From Streptomyces sp. D2-8 (lineage in GTDB: Bacteria > Actinomycetota > Actinomycetes > Streptomycetales > Streptomycetaceae), in NCBI RefSeq assembly GCF_023184515.1, contig NZ_JAAHBP010000003.1, positions 124,001 through 188,000 on the forward strand: a DNA stretch of 64,000 nt, given 5' to 3'. The notes under the pieces were generated by a model that worked only from the letters and a program-made list of their open reading frames with translations, ran no database searches and was not told the origin of the DNA. A program made the position numbers and the translations under genes. How positions within the stretch are numbered: the stretch's first letter is position 1; each line of letters begins with the position of its first letter. This document shows, in pieces, positions 54,232 through 61,851 of the stretch.

Positions 54232-54436
54232 CCGAGAAGCCCCATCTCTTCCGAGCGACCGACCAAATTAATCAGGGCACTGAGTATTTCTGCGAGCTGT
54301 TCCTCACGCTGCCATCGGGACGGTGGGGCGTCAAGACCTCGGCATATCCGCCTGCGATCCTTTGTGCGGACAGCAGACAGCGGCCGACGCGTTGAGTATT
54401 GTTCAGTGCACCGACGAAAACGACCGAGGGGTGCAC
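54232..54436. promoter_or_regulatory. pcaI/pcaV divergent promoter region with paired MarR-type sites
   Basis: TGAGTATT occurs twice on the plus strand (54281-54288 and 54393-54400). GCACTGA (54277-54283) and TCAGTGC (54403-54409) form an inverted pair, one near each gene. ATTAAT/TAATTT around 54266-54272 is a likely -10 for pcaI, and TATTGT at 54397-54402 for pcaV. The sites overlap the putative promoters, as expected for repression by the MarR protein until protocatechuate binds. Confidence 0.6.
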
Positions 54437-54901
54437 ATGGCGGCCGCGGACCTCACCACCCACCCCGGGCACCTGGCCCGGCGGCTCCAGCAGGCGCACT
54501 ACCTGCTGTGGAACGCGATGGTCTCCGAGGAGATCACCTCGCCCCAGTTCGCGGTCCTCAACGCGCTCGTCGCCGAGCCGGGCCTGGACCAGCGCACGGT
54601 GGGGGAGCGGGTGGGGCTCGACCGGTCCACCATCGCCGAGGTGATCAGCCGGCTCAGCCGGCGCGGACTGCTCGACAAGGTCCGAGACCCCCAGGACGGC
54701 CGCCGTTCCCTGCTGCATCTCACGGACGAGGGGGCGCGCACGCATCGCAAGCTGACCGTGCGCACCGCCCGGATGAACCAGGTGTTCCTCGCCCCGCTGA
54801 CCGCCGACGAGCGGACGGTGTTCTTCGACCTCATCCGGCGGGTCGCGGACGCGGCCGAGGGGCTGCGCGATCCCGGGGAGCCCCTGGTGGCGCCCCACTG
54901 A
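54437..54901 (+). CDS. pcaV: MarR-family regulator of the pca operon (PcaV-like)
   Basis: This 154-residue MarR protein has the winged helix ITSPQFAVLNALVAEPGLDQRTVGERVGLDRSTIAEVISRLSRRGLLDKVRDPQDGRR (about residues 35-92) and flanking dimer helices. Divergence from pcaIJFHGBL matches the known Streptomyces arrangement in which PcaV represses the operon and is released by protocatechuate. ATG 54437 has GAGGG six bases upstream; the GTG two codons earlier is less likely. Confidence 0.9.
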   Translation: MAAADLTTHPGHLARRLQQAHYLLWNAMVSEEITSPQFAVLNALVAEPGLDQRTVGERVGLDRSTIAEVISRLSRRGLLDKVRDPQDGRRSLLHLTDEGARTHRKLTVRTARMNQVFLAPLTADERTVFFDLIRRVADAAEGLRDPGEPLVAPH

Positions 54902-54924
54902 CGGACGCGGCTCGAACGGCCCGG

Positions 54925-55920
54925 TCAGGGGTTCTTGGCGAACACCACCCACACCTGGCCCTTCGCGAAGTTCACCGGTGTGCCGTCGCCGGTGGTGAAC
55001 GTCGTGCCGTCCGCGGCGTTCTCCCGCGTCCAGTTCACGTCCCAGGCCCGCCCGTCGCGCAGCACCTTCGCCTTCCCCGAGCCGACCGTCTCGGTGTACG
55101 GCGTGTTGTTGCCGAGGAAGTCCCGGAAGGCGGACTCGCGCACCTTCACGTACTGCACGACGACCGTCGCGGCCGCCATCCGCTCGCCGTCGGCCGTCGT
55201 CGCGGGCGTGCCGTCCATGCCGATCAGCCAGCGGTCGCGGGAGTCCGACCAGGTGAAGGTGAACCGGGCCGCCGGGTAGCGCACCGTCCGCGAGTCCGTC
55301 GCCGTGCCGCCCTCGGGTGCCGGTCCGTAGCGGAATCCGGTGGTCAGGGCGGCCTGGCCCGGGGCCTTTGGCACGATCCGCTCGGGCCGCAGGTAGAGGT
55401 TGTGCGGGGCGGGTTTGCCGGAGCCGCGGAAGTAGGCGTCGGCGGCGTTGCCCGGCGTCTCCGCCCGCAGCGGCGCCTCGTCGATCAGCGGCAGGAGCTT
55501 CTTCTGCGCGCCGGAGAAGGCGAGCGTGGGCCGGCCGTACTGGCGCAGCAGCTCAAGATCCGACTCGCGTGCGCTGCGCACCGGCCCGACCGTCTTCGGC
55601 AGCCGGGTCGCGTACACCGCCATCAGCCGGCTCAGCCCGCCCTCGACCTGCTCCGCGTAGACCACGTCCGCGGCGTCGACACCCGTGTGCGGACGGGCCG
55701 GGGCGGCATTGTCGATCTTGACCGCGAGGGCGGAGGTGCCGGTCGCCGAGGGTGACGCCCCCTGCTCGGACATCTTCGGTGCTCCCCGTCCGTCGTCGCC
55801 CGGTCCGCCCCCGCTCGTGCAGCCCGCCGCCAGCGCGGCCGTCACCGTGGCGGCCAGCAGCGCCGCCGTCGTCGCGGCGCGCCGTCTGCGCGCCCCTCGT
55901 CCCATGCCCACCGTCGCCAC
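54925..55920 (-). CDS. DUF3048-domain lipoprotein
   Basis: This 331-residue protein has an Arg-rich N-region, a hydrophobic stretch and a lipobox ending LAAGC, so it should be anchored outside the membrane. The rest matches DUF3048 (LAVKIDNAAPARPHTGVDAADVVYAEQVEGGLSRLMAVY, VGPVRSARESDLELLRQYGRP, and a final KGQVWVVF). Function is unknown; relatives resemble the YerB lipoproteins of Firmicutes. GTG 55920 is used; ATG 55905 is also in frame. It converges on pcaV and is divergent from the alcohol dehydrogenase gene. Confidence 0.87.
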   Translation of the reverse strand: MATVGMGRGARRRRAATTAALLAATVTAALAAGCTSGGGPGDDGRGAPKMSEQGASPSATGTSALAVKIDNAAPARPHTGVDAADVVYAEQVEGGLSRLMAVYATRLPKTVGPVRSARESDLELLRQYGRPTLAFSGAQKKLLPLIDEAPLRAETPGNAADAYFRGSGKPAPHNLYLRPERIVPKAPGQAALTTGFRYGPAPEGGTATDSRTVRYPAARFTFTWSDSRDRWLIGMDGTPATTADGERMAAATVVVQYVKVRESAFRDFLGNNTPYTETVGSGKAKVLRDGRAWDVNWTRENAADGTTFTTGDGTPVNFAKGQVWVVFAKNP

Positions 55921-56046
55921 CGCGCCTCATGTCATCGATCTGCCTTGATTGTGCGCTTATCTGAACATTGATGGCCATAGTCGATCGTTCTTGACGGGGA
56001 AGTGTCTCCGCCGCGTCCGTCGATCGGCTCAAGGTTCAGCGCGGGG

Positions 56047-56064
56047 CGTCCGGGTACCCGGACG
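56047..56064. promoter_or_regulatory. 18-base perfect palindrome upstream of alcohol dehydrogenase
   Basis: CGTCCGGGTACCCGGACG is a perfect palindrome 45 bases before the dehydrogenase ATG. It could be an operator or a leader hairpin. The rest of the 189-base gap 55921-56109 is AT-richer near 55940-55995 (TTGATT, TTGATG and TTGACG elements) and must hold the divergent promoters, which I cannot assign firmly. Confidence 0.5.
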
Positions 56065-56109
56065 TGGCCGTACGACCGACGCGCACGCTGACGGAGGGAG
56101 CGCGAGGCG

Positions 56110-57300
56110 ATGAGGGCAGTGACCTGGCAGGGCAAGCGGGACGTGCGGGTGGAGAACGTGCCCGATCCGACGATCCAGGAGCCGACGGACGCGGTCATCC
56201 GCATCACCTCCACCGGGCTGTGCGGCTCCGACCTGCACCTGTACGAAGTGCTCACCCCGTTCATGACCCCGGGCGACATCCTCGGCCATGAACCCATGGG
56301 CATCGTGGAGGAGGTCGGCGCCGGCGTACCGGACCTGCAGGTGGGGGACCGGGTCGTGGTGCCGTTCCAGATCGCCTGCGGCAACTGCTGGATGTGCCTC
56401 ACCGGCCTGCCCACCCAGTGCGAGACCACCCAGGTGCAGGGCGAGGGCATGGGCGCCGCCCTGTTCGGCTACACCCGCCTGTACGGCGCGGTGCCGGGCG
56501 CCCAGGCCGAGTACCTGCGGGTCCCGCAGGCACAGTTCGGCCCGATCAAGGTCCCCGAGGGGCCGCCCGACGACCGTTTCGTCTACCTCTCGGATGTCCT
56601 GCCCACCGCCTGGCAGGCGGTCGCCTACGCCGACGTCCCGAAGGGCGGCAGCGTCGCCGTGCTCGGCCTCGGCCCCATCGGCGACATGGCCTGCCGCGTC
56701 GCCCAGGTACAGGGCGCCGGCCGGGTCTTCGGCGTGGACCTGGTCCCGGAGCGGCTGCGCCGGGCGAAGGCACGGGGCGTGGAGACCTTCGACCTGCGGT
56801 CCTTCGACGACGAGAAGGAACTCGTCGAAGCGATCCGCGACCAGACCGACGGCCGTGGCCCCGACGCCGTGATCGACGCCGTCGGCACCGAGGCCCACGG
56901 CAGCGCGGCCGCGCGCATGGTGCAGAACGCCGCGGCGATCCTGCCCCGCAAGCTGGGCGGCCCGATCGCCGAGCGTTTCAGCATCGACCGCCTCGCCGCG
57001 CTCCACACCGCCATCGAACTGGTGCGCCGCGGCGGCACCATCTCACTGTCCGGCGTCTACGGCGGCATGGCGGACCCGCTGCCGCTGCTCACCCTGTTCG
57101 ACAAGCAGATCCAGATGCGGATGGGCCAGGCCAACGTCCGCCGCTGGAGCGACGACATCATCCCGTACCTGACCGACGAGGACCCCCTAGGCGTGGACGA
57201 CTTCGCCACCCACCGGGTGCCGTTGTCGGAGGCTCCGCACGCGTACGAGATGTTCCAGCGCAAGCAGGACGGCGCGGTCAAGATCCTGATGCAGCCCTGA
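56110..57300 (+). CDS. Zinc-dependent alcohol dehydrogenase (MDR family)
   Basis: This 396-residue medium-chain dehydrogenase has the catalytic zinc site (GLCGSDLH with Cys, GHEPMGIVEEVG with His-Glu), a structural zinc lobe CGNCWMC...QC with four Cys, and the NAD fold VAVLGLGPIGDMACRVAQ. It resembles the glutathione-independent formaldehyde dehydrogenase-like branch with an enlarged insertion. It oxidises an alcohol or aldehyde with NAD(P). GAGGGAG is upstream. It stands alone, and a MITE-like element begins 6 bases after its stop. Confidence 0.9.
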   Translation: MRAVTWQGKRDVRVENVPDPTIQEPTDAVIRITSTGLCGSDLHLYEVLTPFMTPGDILGHEPMGIVEEVGAGVPDLQVGDRVVVPFQIACGNCWMCLTGLPTQCETTQVQGEGMGAALFGYTRLYGAVPGAQAEYLRVPQAQFGPIKVPEGPPDDRFVYLSDVLPTAWQAVAYADVPKGGSVAVLGLGPIGDMACRVAQVQGAGRVFGVDLVPERLRRAKARGVETFDLRSFDDEKELVEAIRDQTDGRGPDAVIDAVGTEAHGSAAARMVQNAAAILPRKLGGPIAERFSIDRLAALHTAIELVRRGGTISLSGVYGGMADPLPLLTLFDKQIQMRMGQANVRRWSDDIIPYLTDEDPLGVDDFATHRVPLSEAPHAYEMFQRKQDGAVKILMQP

Positions 57301-57306
57301 CGCTCC

Positions 57307-57505
57307 CTAGTGCCGCGACAGGCAACGTTCGCCCCGTCGCGACGCCCGGCACGCTCCCCCAAGCTCTTCGAGCAGGGGGGACCCCCACTCGCCGCACCGG
57401 CCGAAAGCCCAAGTACGTCCAGTACGAGGGCTTCCGGCCGGCACGCCGAGAGCACGCACCGGACGCCGCTCCTTGACGGGCAAACGTCGCCTGCCGCGGC
57501 ACTAG
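57307..57505. mobile_element. MITE-like non-autonomous element, 199 bases
   Basis: Terminal inverted repeats of 28 bases (57307-57334 and 57478-57505) match at 25 positions and begin with CTAGTGCCGCG at both outer ends. Inside are two hairpins: CCCCC/GGGGG around GCTCTTCGAGC (57356-57379), and a 14-base stem (57397-57410 with 57428-57441, one mismatch). It has no coding capacity. CTAG at both ends may be the duplicated target. It lies between convergent genes, and its right end provides the stop codon TAG of the ligase gene. Confidence 0.85.
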
Positions 57506-58566
57506 ACGCCGAGGATCTCCGCCAGGTCGTAGCGGACCGGCTCCTCCAGCTGCGCGTAGGTGCAGCTGGAGGGTGTGCGGTCCGGGCGCCAGCGGCGGAA
57601 ACGGGCAGTGTGCCGGAAGCGCTGCCCGTTCTCCATGTGGTCGTACGCCACCTCGGCCACCCGGTCCGGCCGGAGCGGCACCCACGACAGGTCCTTGCGG
57701 CCCGACCAGCGGCTAGGCGCCCCCGGCAGCCGGGCCTTCTCGTGGGCGGCCTCCTCGGACCAGGCCGCCCACGGATGCCCCGCCACGTCGTCCAGGCGCA
57801 GCGGCTCCAGCTCCTCCACCAGCTCGGCGCGCCGCTTCATCGTGAAGGCGGCGGACACCCCCACGTGCTGGAGGGCCCCGTGGTCGTCGTACAGGCCGAG
57901 CAGCAGCGAACCGACGACCGGGCCGCTCTTGTGCAGCCGGTACCCGGCGACCACGACATCCGCCGTCCGCTCGTGCTTGATCTTGAACATGGCGCGCTGG
58001 TCAGGCCGGTAGCGCACGGTCAGCGGCTTGGCGATGACACCGTCGAGCCCGGCCCCCTCGTACTCCTCGAACCACCGCCGCGCCACCTCGATGTCGGTGG
58101 TCGCGGGCGCCAGGTGCACCGGCGCCCTCACTCCGGACAGCTCCCCGGACAGCCGCTCCCGACGCTCGGTCAGCGGGGCGTCCATCAGCGACGCGTCGTC
58201 CAGCGCCAGCAGATCGAACGCGACGAGCGAGGCCGGCGTCCGCTCGGCCAGCATCCGCACCCGCGAGTCCGCCGGATGGATTCGCTCCGTCAGTGCGTCG
58301 AAGTCCAGATGCCCCTCCCGCGCGATCACGATCTCCCCGTCCACCACGCACCGCTCGGGCAACCGCTCCCGCACGGCCGCCACCAGCTCGGGGAAGTACC
58401 TGGTCAGTGGCTTCCCGGTACGGCTGCCCAGCTCGACCTCGTCCCCGTCGCGGAACACGATCGCCCGGAACCCGTCCCACTTGGCCTCATACTGCATGCC
58501 CGCGGGGATCGCCGCGACCGACTTGGCGAGCATCGGCAGGACGGGGGGCATCACCGGCAGGTCCAT
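57502..58566 (-). CDS. Stand-alone ATP-dependent DNA ligase (LigC/LigD-ligase type)
   Basis: This 354-residue protein has the adenylation lysine Lys29 in EAKWDGFRA, followed by nucleotidyltransferase motifs RYFPELV, VVDGEIVI, LLALDD, GVIAKPL and KIKHER. A C-terminal OB-fold follows (GSLLLGLYDDHG, HMENGQRFRH). It is the ligase part of bacterial NHEJ as a separate protein. The polymerase part is encoded divergently 74 bases away. The stop codon TAG lies in the terminal repeat of the adjacent MITE, so the last few residues may have been changed by its insertion. Confidence 0.92.
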   Translation of the reverse strand: MDLPVMPPVLPMLAKSVAAIPAGMQYEAKWDGFRAIVFRDGDEVELGSRTGKPLTRYFPELVAAVRERLPERCVVDGEIVIAREGHLDFDALTERIHPADSRVRMLAERTPASLVAFDLLALDDASLMDAPLTERRERLSGELSGVRAPVHLAPATTDIEVARRWFEEYEGAGLDGVIAKPLTVRYRPDQRAMFKIKHERTADVVVAGYRLHKSGPVVGSLLLGLYDDHGALQHVGVSAAFTMKRRAELVEELEPLRLDDVAGHPWAAWSEEAAHEKARLPGAPSRWSGRKDLSWVPLRPDRVAEVAYDHMENGQRFRHTARFRRWRPDRTPSSCTYAQLEEPVRYDLAEILGV

Positions 58567-58640
58567 GGCTCGATTCTGCTCTGATACACCCCGTTGTGCC
58601 CGATATGCGAGGTGTGCGGGCGACGCCTACCGTGGCGAGC

Positions 58641-59672
58641 ATGGGTGACGCGGTGGAACTGGAGGTCGGCGGGCGGACCGTGCGGCTGTCCAGCCCGGAC
58701 AAGATGTTCTTCCCCGAGCGCGGCTTCACCAAGCTGGACCTCGCCCGCTACTACATCGCCGTCGGCCCCGGCATCCTGCGCGCCCTGCGCGACCGGCCGA
58801 CCACCCTGGAGCGCTACCCGGAGGGCATGAACGGCGAGAACTTCTTCCAGAAGCGGGCGCCCAAGAACATGCCCGACTGGATCCCGACCGCGCACATCAC
58901 CTTCCCCAGCGGCCGCAGCGCCGACGAGATGTGCCCCACCGAGGCGGGAGCGGTGGTGTGGGCCGCCCAGTTCGGCACCCTCACCTTCCACCCCTGGCCG
59001 GTGCGCCGCGACGACGTCGACCACCCGGACGAACTCCGCATCGACCTCGACCCGCAGCCCGGCACCGACTACGACGACGCCGTCCGCGCCGCCCACGAAC
59101 TCCGGTCGGTGCTCGACGAGTTCGGCGGACTGCGCGGCTTCCCCAAGACGTCGGGCGGCCGGGGCCTGCACGTCTTCGTGCCCATCGAACCGCGCTGGAC
59201 CTTCACCCAGGTCCGGCGCGCCGCCATCGCCGTCGGCCGGGAGATGGAACGGCGGATGCCCGAGCACGTGACCATCAAGTGGTGGAAGGAGGAGCGGGGC
59301 GAGCGCATCTTCCTGGACTACAACCAGACCGCACGCGACCGCACGATCGCCTCCGCCTACTCCGTACGCCCCCGCCCGCACGCCCCCGTCTCCGCGCCCC
59401 TGCGCTGGGACGAGGTCGGGGTCGCGCACCCCCAGGACTTCGACCTCGCGACCATGCCCGCGCGCTTCGCCGAACTCGGCGACGTGCACGCGGACATGGA
59501 CGACACGCGCTACTCCCTGGAAGCCCTGCTGGACCTCGCCCGCCGCGACGAACACGACCACGGGCTCGGGGACCTGCCGTACCCGCCCGAGTATCCGAAG
59601 ATGCCGGGAGAACCCAGACGGGTACAGCCGAGCAGGGCCCGCAAGGAGAAGGAGCCTCCTACAGCTCCTTGA
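58641..59672 (+). CDS. LigD-type NHEJ polymerase/primase
   Basis: This 343-residue protein matches the polymerase domain of LigD (archaeo-eukaryotic primase fold). Evidence is LSSPDKMFFPERGFTKLDLARYY, RYPEGMNGENFFQKRAP, RIDLDPQPG (DxD metal site), TSGGRGLHVFVPI and RIFLDYNQTARDRT (third Asp). It fills or extends broken ends with rNTPs or dNTPs during repair. The C-terminal tail is Pro/Glu/Lys-rich. TACCGT at 58628-58633 is 7 bases before the ATG, so it may be leaderless. The 74-base gap shared with the ligase gene carries both promoters. No Ku gene is in the window. Confidence 0.93.
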   Translation: MGDAVELEVGGRTVRLSSPDKMFFPERGFTKLDLARYYIAVGPGILRALRDRPTTLERYPEGMNGENFFQKRAPKNMPDWIPTAHITFPSGRSADEMCPTEAGAVVWAAQFGTLTFHPWPVRRDDVDHPDELRIDLDPQPGTDYDDAVRAAHELRSVLDEFGGLRGFPKTSGGRGLHVFVPIEPRWTFTQVRRAAIAVGREMERRMPEHVTIKWWKEERGERIFLDYNQTARDRTIASAYSVRPRPHAPVSAPLRWDEVGVAHPQDFDLATMPARFAELGDVHADMDDTRYSLEALLDLARRDEHDHGLGDLPYPPEYPKMPGEPRRVQPSRARKEKEPPTAP

Positions 59673-61851
59673 TCCGGATGTCCCGGTACGAGACCACATC
59701 CGTCGTGCCGTGCACCTGGAGCCCGATGTAGCCGGAGGCGAACCGCCGCCCGTCCGTGCCCGGGTCGTCCGAGCGGGGCGGGCTGAACTCCTGGCCGCCG
59801 GTGTTGTCGAACTCGTTGATCAGCACACCGTTGCGGAACACCGAGTAGTGCTGGCCCTCCACCCGGATCTCGTAGTCGTTCCAGGTGCCCTTCTGCGTCA
59901 CGCCCGCGCCGGCCAGGCCCACCCGGTCGAACCCGTAGACCGAACCCGTCTTGTACATGTCGCCGTCGGGCCGGTCGAACACCTGCACCTCGTGCCCGTA
60001 CTTGATGGCGACCCACTCCGGCCGGGACTCCTCCGGGTGGTCGTGGACCCACGGGAAGCGCACGAACACACCGGAGTTGGCGTTGCCCGTGCCCGGGGCG
60101 TCGTCACGCCACTGGAGCTTCAGCGAGAAGTCGCCGTACTTGCGCTGCGGGAACCACAGCATGCCCAGCCCGGGCGTCGTGGTGCCGGAGGTGATCGTCC
60201 CGTCGGGGTTCAGCCCGAACGAACCGCCGCCCACCTGCTGCCACTTGCCGAGGGACTCCGCCGTGCCGTCGAAGAGCGCACGGTAGCCCTCGGTCTGCCC
60301 CGGCTTGCCGATACCCGACTCGCGGGCCGCCTTCCGGATCGCCCTGGACTCCCGCTGGTCGACGACCCCTTCCTTCAGCAGGTCGTCGAGCACGGCCGTC
60401 ACATGCTTGAGGAACAGCGCCTGGGACGTCCACTCCTTCTCGTCCTCGATCAGCTCGCCGATCCGGCACCGGTTGTCGGTGACCCGGTTGCGCACGCCCG
60501 AGTCGACCGTGCCGACGATCACCGTCAAGCGCTCGTCGTACTCGGGGCAGTTCGGGGCCGGGACCTGCCCGGAGACGACCGTGAAGGTCACCGTGCGGGC
60601 CGCCGCGGTGTTGCCCGCCTTGTCCGTCGCCCGGTACGCCACGGTATGCGCACCGGCCCGGTCGACCACCACCGGCGCCGAGTATGCCAGGTACGGGCCG
60701 CCGTCCAGCGAGTACTCGATCCTCTCGACGCCCGACCCGTGTTCGTCCGTCGCCGTGACCGTCACCCGGGCACTGTTGACGTACGCCCCGTCGGAGTTCT
60801 TCGTGCCCTCCACGGCCACGCCCGTCACCGGCGGTGTGGTGTCCTGCGGCGGCGCCGCGACCACCGTGAACCGCACGCTCTTCTCCGCCGCCACATTGCC
60901 CGCCTTGTCGGTGGCGCGGTAGCGGACGGTGTGCGCGCCCGCCTCGTGCACCATCACGGGCGCGGTGTACGGCTGCCAGGCGCCGGAACCTACGGCGTAC
61001 TCGATCGTGTTGACGCCGGTTCCCGTGTCGGACGCGGAGACGGTGACCGTCGCCATGTCGATGTACGCCCCGTCGGCGTCGCGTTCACCGCTCACCGTCG
61101 CCGAGGTCTCCGGCGCGGTGGTGTCGTCCGACTGCGGCGCCACGACCGTGAACTCGGCGCTCCGCTCGGCGGACACGTTCCCCGCCTTGTCGAACGCCCG
61201 GTAGCGGACCTTGTGGCTGCCGACCTGGTCGACGACGACCGGCGTGGTGTACGGCTGCCAGGCACCCGCGTCGCCGAGCGCGTACTCGATCCGGTCGACG
61301 CCGGAGCCGCCCTCGTCGGTGGCGTGCAGCGCCACGCTCGCCGAGCCGACGTACTCGCCCTGCGCGTTCTGCGTGCCGCTCACGTGCGCGGACGCCTCGG
61401 GCGCCGTGGTGTCCTCGCCGGTGCCCTCGGTCACCGTGAGGATGCCCTGCATCTGGCCGTGGCCGGGGATCGTGCAGTGGTAGAAGTACCGGCCCGGCGT
61501 GAGCGTGACCTGGGCGGTGTGCTTGCCGCCCTGGGCGTCGTTGGGGTTGGCCAGGATGTTGAGCTGCACATCGTCGTTGAACTCGGGGTCGCTGGTCACG
61601 AACGTCAGCGTGTGCGGCATGCCCGTGGTGTTGCCGGTGGCCGCGCTGTTCTCGAAGACGATCGTGGCCGTGCCCGCGACCGCCGTCTTCGGCGCCGAGA
61701 GGTACTTGTCGATGTCGTTGCCGGCCGTCCAGGTCAGCACCTGCTCGGCGGCCTGTGCCTTCGGCTCGGAGGCCGCGGGCAGCGCCTGCAGCCCGAGCAG
61801 CATCAGCAGGGCGGCCAGCAGGGCGGCCCAGATTCTTCGTTGCCGGATCAC
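59659..61851 (-). CDS. Secreted cupredoxin / beta-repeat / DUF1080 multidomain protein
   Basis: This 730-residue protein has a signal peptide (IWAALLAALLMLLGLQALPAA). A plastocyanin-like domain (residues about 36-145) follows with type-1 copper ligands His in TGMPHTLTFV and Cys-His-Met in HCTIPGHGQMQG. Next come three beta-sandwich repeats (each with APVVVDxAGxHTVRYRATDKAGN and DRIEYAL-type starts). A DUF1080 (keto-glycoside hydrolase/LamG-like) domain covers the last 190 residues (FDGTAESLGKWQ, EWVAIKYGHEVQVFD). GTG 61851 overlaps the stop of the sugar-dehydrogenase gene (GTGA). It may accept electrons from, or bind the substrate of, that partner enzyme. The 3' end overlaps the convergent LigD-pol gene by 14 bases. 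Confidence 0.88.
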   Translation of the reverse strand: MIRQRRIWAALLAALLMLLGLQALPAASEPKAQAAEQVLTWTAGNDIDKYLSAPKTAVAGTATIVFENSAATGNTTGMPHTLTFVTSDPEFNDDVQLNILANPNDAQGGKHTAQVTLTPGRYFYHCTIPGHGQMQGILTVTEGTGEDTTAPEASAHVSGTQNAQGEYVGSASVALHATDEGGSGVDRIEYALGDAGAWQPYTTPVVVDQVGSHKVRYRAFDKAGNVSAERSAEFTVVAPQSDDTTAPETSATVSGERDADGAYIDMATVTVSASDTGTGVNTIEYAVGSGAWQPYTAPVMVHEAGAHTVRYRATDKAGNVAAEKSVRFTVVAAPPQDTTPPVTGVAVEGTKNSDGAYVNSARVTVTATDEHGSGVERIEYSLDGGPYLAYSAPVVVDRAGAHTVAYRATDKAGNTAAARTVTFTVVSGQVPAPNCPEYDERLTVIVGTVDSGVRNRVTDNRCRIGELIEDEKEWTSQALFLKHVTAVLDDLLKEGVVDQRESRAIRKAARESGIGKPGQTEGYRALFDGTAESLGKWQQVGGGSFGLNPDGTITSGTTTPGLGMLWFPQRKYGDFSLKLQWRDDAPGTGNANSGVFVRFPWVHDHPEESRPEWVAIKYGHEVQVFDRPDGDMYKTGSVYGFDRVGLAGAGVTQKGTWNDYEIRVEGQHYSVFRNGVLINEFDNTGGQEFSPPRSDDPGTDGRRFASGYIGLQVHGTTDVVSYRDIRIKEL

